Positions 52,896-63,019 of a stretch of 64,000 nt of DNA are shown here, in pieces. The stretch comes from CAVVTR01 sp963751245. GTDB lineage: Bacteria; Acidobacteriota; Thermoanaerobaculia; Thermoanaerobaculales; Thermoanaerobaculaceae. How positions within the stretch are numbered: the first letter of the stretch is position 1; each line of letters begins with the position of its first letter. Under the pieces are notes generated by a model. It ran no database searches and was not told the origin of the DNA. It saw only the letters and a program-made list of their open reading frames with translations. The DNA is taken from the NCBI GenBank assembly GCA_963751245.1, contig CAVVTR010000009.1:124001-188000 (forward strand), read 5' to 3'. The translations under genes were made by a program, and so were the position numbers.

Positions 52896-53567
52896 ATGAC
52901 AGCACTTCTCGTGGTACTCACCATCATTCTCGCTGTGGCCGTCGACGTCCTCGTCGTGTCCAGGCGGCAGCATCGCGCACGCCTCCAGGTCGTGGAAGAG
53001 GTCGTTCCCATGAGCGAGCCCCGGGTGCCCCAGGGGATCTTCCTGGACCAGGCGCACGGTTGGGCACGGATCACCGCCGAGGGGACGCTCAGGGTCGGCA
53101 TCGACGACCTGTTGGCCCAGGCGGTGGGTTCCGTGGAGCGGGTGGAGATGCCGGCCCGCGGAGCCAGGATCAAGCGGGGGGACCCGCTGGTCACACTCAA
53201 GGTGGCGGGGCGCACCCTGGTGGTTCCGTCCCCCGTCGAGGGCGAGGTCGTGTCCGTCAACGAGCAGGTCCAGGAGCGGCCGTGGCTGCTCACGCGCGAC
53301 CCCTACGGGATCGGCTGGACGGTGGGTCTGTGGGCCCGCGACCTCAAGGAGGCGATCCGCCCGCTGCGCATCGGCAGCGGCGCCACCGCCTTCCTGCGGG
53401 AGGAGATGCACAGGCTCATGGACTTCCTGTCGACGCCCTCGCACCCGGCGACGGTGCCGGTGCTCGCCGACGGCGGCGTGCCCCGCCGGGGCGCCCTCAC
53501 GACCCTGGACGAGGCGGGCTGGGAGGCCTTCCAGGACCAGTTCCTGTCGGTTGCGGGGGAGCGGTGA
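52896..53567 (+). CDS. Membrane-anchored GcvH-like (lipoyl-fold) protein without the lipoyl lysine
   Basis: 223 aa, GGGAGGG 4 nt before the ATG. One N-terminal membrane helix (about 3-21), then a biotinyl/lipoyl-type GcvH domain: GIFLDQAHGWARITAEGTLR, VGIDDLLAQAVGSVERVEMP, GDPLVTLKVAGRTLVVPSPV and EGEVVSVNE. In GcvH the lipoylated Lys lies 8 residues before PVSG; here that position is Gly105 (next to Arg106), so lipoylation is unlikely. GcvH-like proteins without glycine cleavage genes accompany Hdr-, Dsr- and Hyb-type redox modules. First gene of the sigma-54 operon. Role: probably a structural or electron-transfer accessory at the membrane (inference). Confidence 0.75.
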   Translation: MTALLVVLTIILAVAVDVLVVSRRQHRARLQVVEEVVPMSEPRVPQGIFLDQAHGWARITAEGTLRVGIDDLLAQAVGSVERVEMPARGARIKRGDPLVTLKVAGRTLVVPSPVEGEVVSVNEQVQERPWLLTRDPYGIGWTVGLWARDLKEAIRPLRIGSGATAFLREEMHRLMDFLSTPSHPATVPVLADGGVPRRGALTTLDEAGWEAFQDQFLSVAGER

Positions 53568-53570
53568 GCC

Positions 53571-54317
53571 ATGGCACACCGGGCGATTCTCGTCGACGTC
53601 ACCAGGTGCGTCGGCTGCGGCTCGTGCGTCGAGGCGTGCCAGGAGGCGAACAAGCAGCCCAGGCATGATGCTGAGCGGTTCGACGAAAACACGTTCACGT
53701 ACCTGATGGACCGCGGCGACGATGTCTACGTGCGCCGGCTGTGCATGCACTGCGAGGACCCGAGCTGCGCGTCGGTGTGTCCGGTGTCCGCCCTCCGCAA
53801 GACCGCGGACGGCCCGGTGACCTACGATCCCGACCGTTGCATGGGGTGCCGCTACTGCCTGATGGCGTGTCCCTTCGGGGTGCCCACCTACGAGTGGCAC
53901 AACCCCATGCCGCGGGTGCGCAAGTGCCAGATGTGCGCCACCCGGCCCGGCGGGCCCGCCTGCGCGGAAGCCTGCCCCGCCGGGGCGACCATCGTCGGCG
54001 AGCGTGAGGCCCTGCTCGCGGAGGCCCACCGGCGGCTGGACGGGGACAAGGACACCTACTTCCAGCACGTCTACGGCGAGCACGAGGCCGGAGGCACCAG
54101 CGTGCTCTTCATCGGGCCGAAGACCCCTGGAGAGCTGGGGCTTCCCGCGCGCACCGGGACCGAGCCGCTTCCCGAGCTGAGCTGGAGGGCGCTGAGGCAC
54201 ATCCCCAACGTGGTCATGTTCGGATCGGTCTTCCTCGGCGGCATGTGGTGGCTGACCAAGCGCAAGGAGGACGTGGCGCGCGCCGAGGCGCAGGACAAGG
54301 AGGAGAAGCATGAGTAA
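53571..54317 (+). CDS. HybA/DmsB-type 4x[4Fe-4S] ferredoxin with C-terminal membrane helix
   Basis: 248 aa. Four cysteine sets that can hold four clusters: Cys13/16/19/23, Cys58/61/66/70, Cys90/93/96/100 and Cys119/122/131/135, the HybA/NrfC/DmsB arrangement. It starts MAHRAILVDVTRCVGCGSC with no Tat signal, unlike classical HybA, so the clusters should sit on the cytoplasmic side with the C-terminal helix (about 212-228) in the membrane. Electron conduit between an unknown partner and the NrfD-like protein. 3 bp after the previous gene, 8-bp overlap with the next. Confidence 0.9.
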   Translation: MAHRAILVDVTRCVGCGSCVEACQEANKQPRHDAERFDENTFTYLMDRGDDVYVRRLCMHCEDPSCASVCPVSALRKTADGPVTYDPDRCMGCRYCLMACPFGVPTYEWHNPMPRVRKCQMCATRPGGPACAEACPAGATIVGEREALLAEAHRRLDGDKDTYFQHVYGEHEAGGTSVLFIGPKTPGELGLPARTGTEPLPELSWRALRHIPNVVMFGSVFLGGMWWLTKRKEDVARAEAQDKEEKHE

Positions 54318-55524
54318 GGGCTCGCTGCGGATCCCGAGGATGGGATTCTGGACGGTCGTCGGATCGCTTCTGGTGCTAGTGCTCGGCGCCATCACGGTGG
54401 TGCGCTTCACCCGGGGACTGGGTGCGGTGACGAACCTGTCCGACACCTTCCCCTGGGGCCTGTGGATCGGGTTCGACGTCCTGTGCGGCGTGGGACTGGC
54501 GGCCGGCGGGTTCGCCATCACCGCCACCGTCCACATCCTTCATCTCAAGGACTTCAAGCCCATCGTCCGTCCTACGGTGCTCACGGCGTTCCTGGGCTAC
54601 TCCCTGGTGGTCGTGGCCCTGGTCTTCGACCTCGGGAAGCCCTGGAACATCTGGCACCCCCTCATCATGTGGAACCCCCACTCGGTGATGTTCGAGGTGG
54701 GCTGGTGCGTGATGCTCTACTCCACGGTGCTCATGCTGGAGTTCGTACCCGCCGTGCTGGAGCGCTTCAAGATCCACCGCCCGCTGAAGGTGCTGGCGAA
54801 GATCTCGCCGTTCCTCGTCATCCTGGGTGTCATCCTCTCGACGCTGCACCAGTCGTCGCTGGGCAGCCTCTACCTCATCCTCAAGAACAAGATGAGCCCG
54901 CTGTGGTACTCGCCCATCCTGCCCATCCTCTTCTTCGTCTCGGCCCTCGCGGTGGGATTGGCGATGACGGTGATCGAGTCATGGTTCTCGCGGCGCGCGC
55001 TGGGCAAGCCCATCGAGACCGAGCTGCTGAGCAGGCTCTCCCGGGTCTCGGTGCTGCTGCTGGCGCTCTTCCTCACGCTCAGGCTGCGGGACCTGGCGGT
55101 TCGCGGCGCGCTGCACGACCTGTTTCCCCTGACCCGTTTCTCGGCCCTGTTCTTCCTGGAGATCGTGGCCGGGGTGGCCCTGCCCATGGTGCTCCTGGCC
55201 AGCTCGCGGTTCCGCAGGTCGCCACGACGCATGGCCGTCGCCCAGGGGATGGTGGTGCTCGGCTTCATCATGCACCGGCTCAACGTGGCCGTCACCTCGG
55301 TGGAGGTGGGCACCGGTCAGAGCTACATGCCGTCGGTGCCGGAGTTCCTCGTGTCCATGGGCATCGTCGCCTTCGGCATGCTGCTCTTCTGCGCCGCGTG
55401 CCGCTACCTGCCGGTGTTCCCCGAGGGGGCCATCGCCGACGTCGAGAGGAAGAAGGCGGCCGCCCTGGTCCCCGGCGGGCTCGAACCCGACCTGGTCCAC
55501 GGCGCGGGGGCGGTTGACCGTTGA
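54310..55524 (+). CDS. NrfD/HybB-family quinone-interacting membrane protein
   Basis: 404 aa with nine to ten predicted membrane helices. GFWTVVGSLLVLVLGAITVV opens it, and TFPWGLWIGFDVLCGVGLAA is the NrfD-type block containing the conserved Trp-Gly. Further blocks LVVVALVFDLGKPWNIWHPL and MLYSTVLMLEFVPAVLERFK, and ILSTLHQSSLGSLYLILKNK, match HybB. It should oxidise or reduce quinone and exchange electrons with the ferredoxin encoded just upstream. No large hydrogenase, molybdopterin or cytochrome subunit is present in the window. Confidence 0.9.
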   Translation: MSKGSLRIPRMGFWTVVGSLLVLVLGAITVVRFTRGLGAVTNLSDTFPWGLWIGFDVLCGVGLAAGGFAITATVHILHLKDFKPIVRPTVLTAFLGYSLVVVALVFDLGKPWNIWHPLIMWNPHSVMFEVGWCVMLYSTVLMLEFVPAVLERFKIHRPLKVLAKISPFLVILGVILSTLHQSSLGSLYLILKNKMSPLWYSPILPILFFVSALAVGLAMTVIESWFSRRALGKPIETELLSRLSRVSVLLLALFLTLRLRDLAVRGALHDLFPLTRFSALFFLEIVAGVALPMVLLASSRFRRSPRRMAVAQGMVVLGFIMHRLNVAVTSVEVGTGQSYMPSVPEFLVSMGIVAFGMLLFCAACRYLPVFPEGAIADVERKKAAALVPGGLEPDLVHGAGAVDR

Positions 55525-55570
55525 TCGCAAGGGGCGGTACCGTGGACGGGTCGTTGGATTCGGGTGATCC

Positions 55571-57185
55571 ATGTCACGGTACCGCCTCAACTCCCTGACC
55601 GTCCGCCTGACCGGGACCCTGATCCTGGCCCTCGCGCTCCTGCTCGCCGTCACGGCCATGGTCCAGATCGGCCTGCAGGGGCGTTTCGCCAACGAGTGCG
55701 CGCGGATCAACGGCCTCGCCATGTCCGAGACCATCTTCGGCTCGCTGCACAGCAGCATGCTGGCGAACGACCGGGAGCGGCTCCACGCCACCGTCCGGCA
55801 GATCACCGAGCGCACCCCCACCGTCCGCATCCGCATCTTCAACAAGGAGGGCACCATCGTCTTCTCCTCCAACGAGGGGGAGGTGGGCACCAGCGTCGAC
55901 CTCGACTCCGAGGCCTGCTACAAGTGCCACGCGGCGGACCAGCCCATCGAGCGGCTCCCTCCTGGCGAGCGGACGCGCTCCTTCGTCCTGGGCGGCATGC
56001 CCGCCCTCGGCGTCATCAAGCCCATCGAGAACGAGCCGGCCTGCTCCGGCTCGTCGTGCCACGCCCACTCGGCGAGCAGGCGGCTGCTCGGCGTCCTGGA
56101 CGTTTCGGTGGTGCTGCTCCCCGCCATGCACGCGCAGCGGCAGACCGAGGAGCTCATGGGGGGCACCGCGGCCATGGCCGTGCTGCTGGTCGCCGGGCTC
56201 GTCGTGGTGGCGGTCCGGCGCTCGGTGCACCGGCCCATCCGGAACCTCTCGCGGACGCTCAGCCTCCTGGGCGCGGGGGACTACTCCGCCCGCTACGAGC
56301 ACCGCGACATCGCCGAGTTCAACAGGCTCGGCGAGTCCGTCAACCGCATGGCCGGTGACCTGGAGCGGGCCAACGCGGAGCTCGTCGAGTGGGCCCAGAC
56401 GCTGGAGCGCCGCGTCGAGGAGAAGACGGCGGAGCTCCGGCGGGCGCAGGACCAGATGCTCCGGGTCGAGCGGATGGCCTCCCTGGGCAAGCTCGCCGCC
56501 GTCGTCGCCCACGAGATCAACAACCCGCTGGCCAGCGTCGTGACCTACTCCAAGGTGCTCCTGAGGCGCTTCCGTCACCAGCCCGCGGACGATCCGGAGC
56601 AGCGCGAGAGCATCCAGATCCTCGACGCCATCGCCGACGAGTCGGCCCGGTGCGGCGAGATCGTGTCGAACCTGCTGCTCTTCGCCCGCCGCACCGGCTC
56701 GCGGTTCGAGCCCACCGACCTCAACGAGATCGTGCGCAAGACGGTCTTCTTGATCAAGCACAAGATGGACCTCGCGCAGGCGTCCCTCGAGCTCGAGCTC
56801 GCCGATACGCTGCCCACGCTCATGTGTGATCCGGCCCAGGTCGAGCAGGCGCTGCTGGCGTTGTGCATCAACGGCGTCGAGGCCATGCCGGAGGGGGGAC
56901 GCTCACGGTGCGGACCCGCCTGGCGGAGGACGACCGCCTCGTCGTCGAAGTGGCGGACAGCGGTGTGGGAATGGAGAAGGACGTGATCGCGCACATCTTC
57001 GAGCCGTTCTTCACCACCAAGGTGGACCGCGAGGGGAACGGCCTCGGGCTGGGCCTGGCGGTGGTGTACGGGATCGTGCAGCGGCACGGGGCGACCATCG
57101 ACGTGGACAGCGCGCCGGGGCAGGGTACGACGTTCACCATGGCGTTCCCGAGGGGCCAGCGGGAGACACCGGAAGGACGCGGGCG

Positions 57186-57189
<4 letters not shown>
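55571..57189 (+). CDS. Heme c-type sensor histidine kinase (one-base frameshift as sequenced)
   Basis: Repaired length 539 aa. TM1 about 12-33, a periplasmic sensor domain 34-195, TM2 about 198-214, HAMP about 215-265, coiled coil, then DHp with His314 in VVAHEINNPLASVVTYSK, and HATPase (VEQALLALCINGVEAMPEGG, DSGVGMEKDVIAHIFEPFF, NGLGLGLAVVYGIVQRHGA). The periplasmic domain has CYKCH (Cys116-His120) and CSGSSCH (Cys158-His164), a CX2CH and a CX4CH heme-attachment motif. The frame breaks in a G6 run at 56893-56898; adding one G restores GGTLTVRTRLAEDDRLVVEV. It should sense periplasmic redox state or a gas or metal and phosphorylate the regulator next door (ATGA overlap). Confidence 0.85.
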
Positions 57190-58515
<1,326 letters not shown>

Positions 58516-58519
<4 letters not shown>

Positions 58520-59052
58520 AGGTTCGGCTGGTCCTTCTGGGCGAGGCGCCTCCCCGGCTGGTGCCGGCCGTCTTCGCCGGCCTCCCCGTGTGCTACGAGG
58601 CCGGCGACATCGTCTCCCGCGACATCGACCTGGACGTCCTCATGGACCGCCAGCGCGCGCAGGTGAACGCGGCGGATCTCCTCAATCTGGTGGAGGCGCC
58701 GCCCCCCGGCTGGGTCGCCCTCGGCCTCACCGCGCACGACCTCTTTCTGCCCGCCCTCGTCTACGTTTTCGGCCTGTCTCCGGTGGGCGAGCGTCGCGGC
58801 CTGGTCTCCTGGGCGCGGCTGCGGCCCGCCGGGGGCGAGCCCGGCGGCATGGACCTGCTCGTCCGGCGCCTGCGCACCGAGGCGGCCCACGAGCTCGGGC
58901 ACGCGCTGGGGTTGTTCCACTGCCCGGTCAACGACTGCGCCATGCACCGCTCGCTGTGGCCCGAGGCCGTCGACCTGAAAACTCCGCTGTACTGCGCCAC
59001 CTGCCGGGAGCAGCTCGGGGAGCTGTGCGACGCCGCCGAGCACGGCGGGTGA
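58516..59052 (+). CDS. Archaemetzincin-family zinc metalloprotease (M54)
   Basis: 178 aa starting at GTG that overlaps the regulator stop. Zinc motif AAHELGHALGLFHC (His125, Glu126, His129, His135), followed by the Met-turn-like CAMHRS and additional cysteines Cys136, Cys141, Cys160 and Cys163 (CATC), which fit the second zinc site of archaemetzincins. The N-terminal half (GEAPPRLVPAVFAGLPVCYE ... VALGLTAHDLFLPALVYVFG) also matches the M54 family. No signal peptide, so cytoplasmic. Substrates of bacterial members are unknown; its place at the end of a redox operon suggests maturation or quality control of the redox proteins (inference). Confidence 0.88.
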
Positions 59053-59053
59053 G

Positions 59054-59545
59054 TCAGTCGGGGAAACGTCGCCGGATCTCGGCGATGAGATCGGTGGTGG
59101 CGTGGTCCTTGGGGTCGCCGCAGATCGCGGTGCGGCCGCCCCACTCGGCCACGATGGTGCGCTCGGGGACGGTCTCGGGCGTGTAGTCGGTGCCCTTGGC
59201 GTGGATCGCGGGGCGCAGGGCGCGCAGCACGGCCCCCACGTCGGGTTCGTCGAAGAGGACGATGCGGTCCACGCAGGCCAGGTGGGAGAGCAGCTCGATC
59301 CGCTCGGCCTCGGGGACGATGGGCCGGTCGGGCCCCTTGAGGGTGTGGACGGACACGTCCGAGTTCACCGCCACCACCAGCAGGTCGCCGAGCGCCCGCG
59401 CCGCGGCGAGGTACCTCGCGTGCCCCACGTGGAGCAGGTCGAAGGCCCCGTTGGCCACCACCACGATCTCCCCGCGGCCGCGGGCGGCCTCGGCCAGGTC
59501 CGCGGCCTCGGCGAGACCGACCAGCTTGGCGGCGGGCTCAGTCAT
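59054..59545 (-). CDS. rfaE2: D-glycero-beta-D-manno-heptose 1-phosphate adenylyltransferase
   Basis: 163 aa. Cytidylyltransferase-fold enzyme that makes ADP-D-glycero-D-manno-heptose, precursor of LPS inner core heptose. NGAFDLLHVGHARYLAAARA (32-51) is the HxGH nucleotidyltransferase motif, LLVVAVNSDVSVHTLKGPDR and VPERTIVAEWGG are the other RfaE2 blocks. Separate from the kinase domain (next gene upstream, 8-bp overlap), whereas enterobacteria fuse them as HldE. It ends 1 bp from the archaemetzincin gene on the other strand. Confidence 0.93.
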   Translation of the reverse strand: MTEPAAKLVGLAEAADLAEAARGRGEIVVVANGAFDLLHVGHARYLAAARALGDLLVVAVNSDVSVHTLKGPDRPIVPEAERIELLSHLACVDRIVLFDEPDVGAVLRALRPAIHAKGTDYTPETVPERTIVAEWGGRTAICGDPKDHATTDLIAEIRRRFPD

Positions 59546-60548
59546 CGACGAAGCCGGCCTGGTCGATGGCGTGGTGGAGCTCGGCGGGGGTGACGGTGGC
59601 GGTGCCGAACTTCATGACGACCACGCCGCCGGCGAGGTTGGCCAGGGTGGCCGCCTCCCGGGGGGTGGCACCCGCCGCCAACGCCAGGGTGAAGGTCACC
59701 AGGACGGTGTCGCCGGCGCCGGTGACGTCGGCGACCTGGTCGGTGCCGTACACGGGCAAGTGCAGCGGGCTGCCGCTCTCCTCCACCAGGGTGAGGCCGC
59801 GGCTGCCCCGCGTGGCCAGGACGTGGCGTGCGCCCAGGCGCCGGCGCAACTGCTCCGCGGCCCCGGCCACGCCGGCGTCGTCCTCGAGGGGCGTTCCCGC
59901 CACCTCGGTGAGCTCCTCCAGGTTCGGTGTCGCCCCGTCGACGGCGCCCAGCGCCGTCAGGGAGAAGCGGGAGTCGGCGATGGCGGCGGCCCCCGCCGGG
60001 AGCGCCCGCCGCAGGACGGCCACGCCGTCGGCGTCGACCGCCCCGTAGCCGTAGTCGGAGATCGCGGCACCGTCACAGCTCCCGGCCAGGCCGGTGAGGG
60101 CCGCGGCCAGCCGTGCCTGCCAGCCGTCGTGGTCGGAGAGGACGTCCTCCTTGTCGTAGCGGGCCACCTGGTGCTTCAGCGAGGTCGGGCCGCCGGCGAG
60201 GACCCGCACCTTGGTGGGCGTCCGGTATCCGGGGGCGAGGAGCACCGGAGAGGTGTCGATGCCGCGGGCGCGGAGGGCCGCGAGCAGCGCCTCCCCCGGC
60301 TCGTCGTCTCCGACCACTCCCACCGGGACGGCGGTGCCGCCCAGAGAAGCGAGGTTGGCCAGCGCGTTGGCCCCGCCGCCGGGGATGTCCCACTGCTCCT
60401 CGAAGCGGAGGATGATGACCGGCGCCTCGCGGGAGATGCGTTTGGGCGTGCCGAGGACGTAACGGTCGAGGACGAGGTCGCCGTAGAGCAGGATGCGGCG
60501 GCCGTGGAAGCGGTCCACGAGGTCGTGGAGGGAGGCGCGGTCGATCAC
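59538..60548 (-). CDS. rfaE1: D-glycero-beta-D-manno-heptose-7-phosphate kinase
   Basis: 336 aa PfkB-family sugar kinase: GDLVLDRYVLGTPKRISREA and PGGGANALANLASLGGTAVP hold the substrate site, DVTGAGDT (274-281) the anion hole and catalytic Asp280. It phosphorylates D-glycero-D-manno-heptose-7-phosphate at C1, the step before RfaE2. Two stand-alone genes replace the usual HldE fusion. 10 bp downstream of lpxK, so one operon. Confidence 0.92.
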   Translation of the reverse strand: MIDRASLHDLVDRFHGRRILLYGDLVLDRYVLGTPKRISREAPVIILRFEEQWDIPGGGANALANLASLGGTAVPVGVVGDDEPGEALLAALRARGIDTSPVLLAPGYRTPTKVRVLAGGPTSLKHQVARYDKEDVLSDHDGWQARLAAALTGLAGSCDGAAISDYGYGAVDADGVAVLRRALPAGAAAIADSRFSLTALGAVDGATPNLEELTEVAGTPLEDDAGVAGAAEQLRRRLGARHVLATRGSRGLTLVEESGSPLHLPVYGTDQVADVTGAGDTVLVTFTLALAAGATPREAATLANLAGGVVVMKFGTATVTPAELHHAIDQAGFVDD

Positions 60549-60558
60549 GGGAGCGATT

Positions 60559-61593
60559 CTAGCCCGATTCGGCGGCGGCGGACTTGTCGCAGGATCCGCC
60601 TGAGCGCGGCAGGAGGTCGAGGAGCGCGGTGAAGGAGCCGCCGGCGGCGGTCATGCGCGTCTCCAGCACCGCCACCTCGGCGAGGAGATCCGCGGGGAGC
60701 TTCACCGCGTCCTTGGTCGTCACGACCAGCACGGCCTCGTGGCGGTGGGCGCCGTGCAGCAGCGCCTCGAGCTCGGCGCGCCGGAAGGCGTGATGGTCCG
60801 GGAACGCCGAGGTGCCCACGACGTCGGCGCCAAGGGCCGTCAGGGTCGCGGCGAAGCGGTCCGGCGAGGCGATGCCGGCGGCCGCGGCCACCCGGCGACC
60901 TGCCAGCCAGGAGGGTGGACGGACCTCGCCGGCGAGGCGGACCGCGGTGGGCTCGAGGCGGGCCACCAGCACGGGCCCGCGGGCGAAGCGAGCGAGGAGC
61001 GCCGCCGCCTCCTCGGCCTGTCCGCCGGGCGTGTCGTTGATGACGATGGCGCCGGCGCGCCTCAGCGCCCGCGGGTGCTCGCGGCGCACGTGGCGGCGGC
61101 AGAGCGGATCGGCGGCATCCACTACCACGACGTCGAGGTCGCGGGCGAGGCGCCAGTGCTGGAAGCCGTCGTCGAGGACGAGGTGCGTCGCGCCGGCCTC
61201 CTGCACGGCGGTCCGCGCACCGCGGGCGCGGTCGGCGTCCACGACGATGGGGGTGCCGGGCAGCGCCCTGACGAGCAGGGCGGGCTCGTCCCCGATCCTC
61301 TCCCAGGGCAGCTCGGCGCCCGTTCCGGCGATCGCCGGGCGCGGGTCGGCGCGTCGATAGCCGCGGGTGAGCACCGCCGGGCGGGCGCCGAGCTCCCGCA
61401 GCGCGGCAGTGACGGCGGCGACCAGGGGCGTCTTGCCGGTGCCGCCCGCGGCGATGTTTCCCACCGAGACCACCGGGACCGGGGGCCTCACGCGCCGGCG
61501 CAGGCCCGTCGAGTAGAGAGCGTGGGCCGCCGCGTTGACGAGCTCGTAGGCGCGGCTCAGGCCGAGGAGCCACCCGCTCTCGCCAGGGCTCAC
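60559..61593 (-). CDS. lpxK: Tetraacyldisaccharide 4'-kinase
   Basis: 344 aa from GTG. Phosphorylates the 4' position of the lipid A disaccharide at the inner membrane. N-terminal amphipathic helix (LLGLSRAYELVNAAAHALYS), P-loop SVGNIAAGGTGKTP (about 43-56), VLTRGYRRADPRPAIAGTGA, and the conserved DDGFQHWRLARDLDVVVVDA and SAFPDHHAFRRAELE. Start codon overlaps the waaA stop. All four genes here serve lipid A/core assembly. Confidence 0.94.
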   Translation of the reverse strand: MSPGESGWLLGLSRAYELVNAAAHALYSTGLRRRVRPPVPVVSVGNIAAGGTGKTPLVAAVTAALRELGARPAVLTRGYRRADPRPAIAGTGAELPWERIGDEPALLVRALPGTPIVVDADRARGARTAVQEAGATHLVLDDGFQHWRLARDLDVVVVDAADPLCRRHVRREHPRALRRAGAIVINDTPGGQAEEAAALLARFARGPVLVARLEPTAVRLAGEVRPPSWLAGRRVAAAAGIASPDRFAATLTALGADVVGTSAFPDHHAFRRAELEALLHGAHRHEAVLVVTTKDAVKLPADLLAEVAVLETRMTAAGGSFTALLDLLPRSGGSCDKSAAAESG

Positions 61594-62852
61594 AGGAGCC
61601 GCTCCAGGTGGTCCACCGTGCGGGCGGTGGCGCCGGCGCCGCGCTGGATCAGCTCCAGCCCCGCCGCGCCGGCGTCCCGGGCCGCCGGCGGGTCCTCCAG
61701 CCAACGGCCCAGGGCGGTGGCGAGATGGGGCGCGTCGCGTACGACCACCGCGGCGCCGCTGGCGGTGAAGCTCCGGTACACCGCGGCGAAGTTGTGGACG
61801 TGGGGGCCGGTGAGGACCGGAACGCCGAAGCGAGCCGGCTCGATGGGGTTGTGGCCCCCGGTGGGCACCAGGGAGCCGCCGATGAAGGCGGCGGCCCCGA
61901 GCCTGTAGAGGGCGGCCAGCTCGCCCACGGTGTCGAGGACGACGGCGTCGCACGGGTCGGGCGCCGTCTCGATCGCCGAGCGGAGCACCGCCGGGATCGA
62001 GCGGGCGCGGAGCAGCTGGAGCACCTCACCGGACCGCTCCGGATGACGGGGGGCGAGGAGCAGGAACGGACGGCTGGCGGGGTCGAGGGCGTCGAGGGCG
62101 TCGAGCACCGGGACCTCCTCGCCCGCCATGGTCGAGCCCGCCACGAAGACCGGCCTCTCTGCCGCCAGCGCCTCCAGGCGGCGGCGGAGCTCCGGGTGGT
62201 CGGCGGGGGGCGGGGCGTCGAACTTCACGTTGCCGGTGACGTGGATGCGTCCGGCGGGTACGCCCAGGGAGCGGATCCGGTCCGCGTCGCGCACGTCCTG
62301 GGCGAGGACGAGGGTGAGGGGCTCGAGGAGGGGGCGCAGGAGGCCCCGCAGTGCACGGTAGCCTCGGAACGAGCGATCGGAGATGCGGGCGTTGACCAGG
62401 GCGACGGGGATCCGCCGGGCGGCGCAGCCTGCCAGCATCTCCGGCCACAGCTCGGTCTCCACCAGCACCACGAGGCGGGGATGCGCAGCGTCCAGGAAGC
62501 GGCGCACGGGTCCCGGCAGGTCGACAGGGAAGGGGACGATCTGCTCGGCGACCTTCTGCCCGCTGGCCAGGGCGAGCCCGGTGGCCGTGGTGGCCGAGAG
62601 CAGCAGGGGCAGCTCCGGACGGCGCCGGCGCAGCTCGGTCATGAGCGGCCGGGCCACCGCCACCTCGCCGACGGAGACGGCCTGCACCCACACGCAGTCC
62701 TGGGGGAACGGCGGCAGGCCGTGGCCGAGGCGCCGGGCCAGGGGCGGACGGTGCTTGCCCCGCCGCCGGTCCGACAGGACCAGCCAGGGAGCGGCCAGGG
62801 GCAGGGAGACACCCATGATCGCGCGGTAGAGCCACAGCGCTGCGGACGCCAC
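61590..62852 (-). CDS. waaA: 3-deoxy-D-manno-octulosonic acid transferase
   Basis: 420 aa from GTG at 62852. GT30 enzyme that attaches Kdo to lipid IVA. N-terminal membrane-facing helix (ALWLYRAIMGVSLPLAAPWL), VWVQAVSVGEVAVARPLMTE, VVLVETELWPEMLAG and VALVNARISDRSFRGYRALR in the first domain, then VTGNVKFDAPPPADHPELRR, GSTMAGEEVPVLDALDALDP, LLLAPRHPERSGEVLQLLRA and IGGSLVPTGGHNPIEPARFG in the second. GTGA overlap with lpxK. No clear ribosome site at the chosen start, so the exact N-terminus is uncertain. Confidence 0.93.
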   Translation of the reverse strand: MASAALWLYRAIMGVSLPLAAPWLVLSDRRRGKHRPPLARRLGHGLPPFPQDCVWVQAVSVGEVAVARPLMTELRRRRPELPLLLSATTATGLALASGQKVAEQIVPFPVDLPGPVRRFLDAAHPRLVVLVETELWPEMLAGCAARRIPVALVNARISDRSFRGYRALRGLLRPLLEPLTLVLAQDVRDADRIRSLGVPAGRIHVTGNVKFDAPPPADHPELRRRLEALAAERPVFVAGSTMAGEEVPVLDALDALDPASRPFLLLAPRHPERSGEVLQLLRARSIPAVLRSAIETAPDPCDAVVLDTVGELAALYRLGAAAFIGGSLVPTGGHNPIEPARFGVPVLTGPHVHNFAAVYRSFTASGAAVVVRDAPHLATALGRWLEDPPAARDAGAAGLELIQRGAGATARTVDHLERLL

Positions 62853-63019
62853 GACCGGAAGTGTACCGCCTCGCTTCCCGCTGGACCACGGTCGCGGTGC
62901 CGTTCCCCGGGTCGCCGGCGGTGCGGGCGGCGCGGCGAGGCACCGCGCAGCCGGTGCGCCGGAGGGCCGGCTGCCGGCTCCATTCGTTGTTCGAGCGGGG
63001 GATCCGCGGTGCCGGAGCG

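Noticed and set aside
53571..55524. Complete hydrogenase or nitrite reductase operon
   Set aside because: No large subunit, NiFe cysteine pairs or cytochrome c nitrite reductase gene is found within the window on either side.
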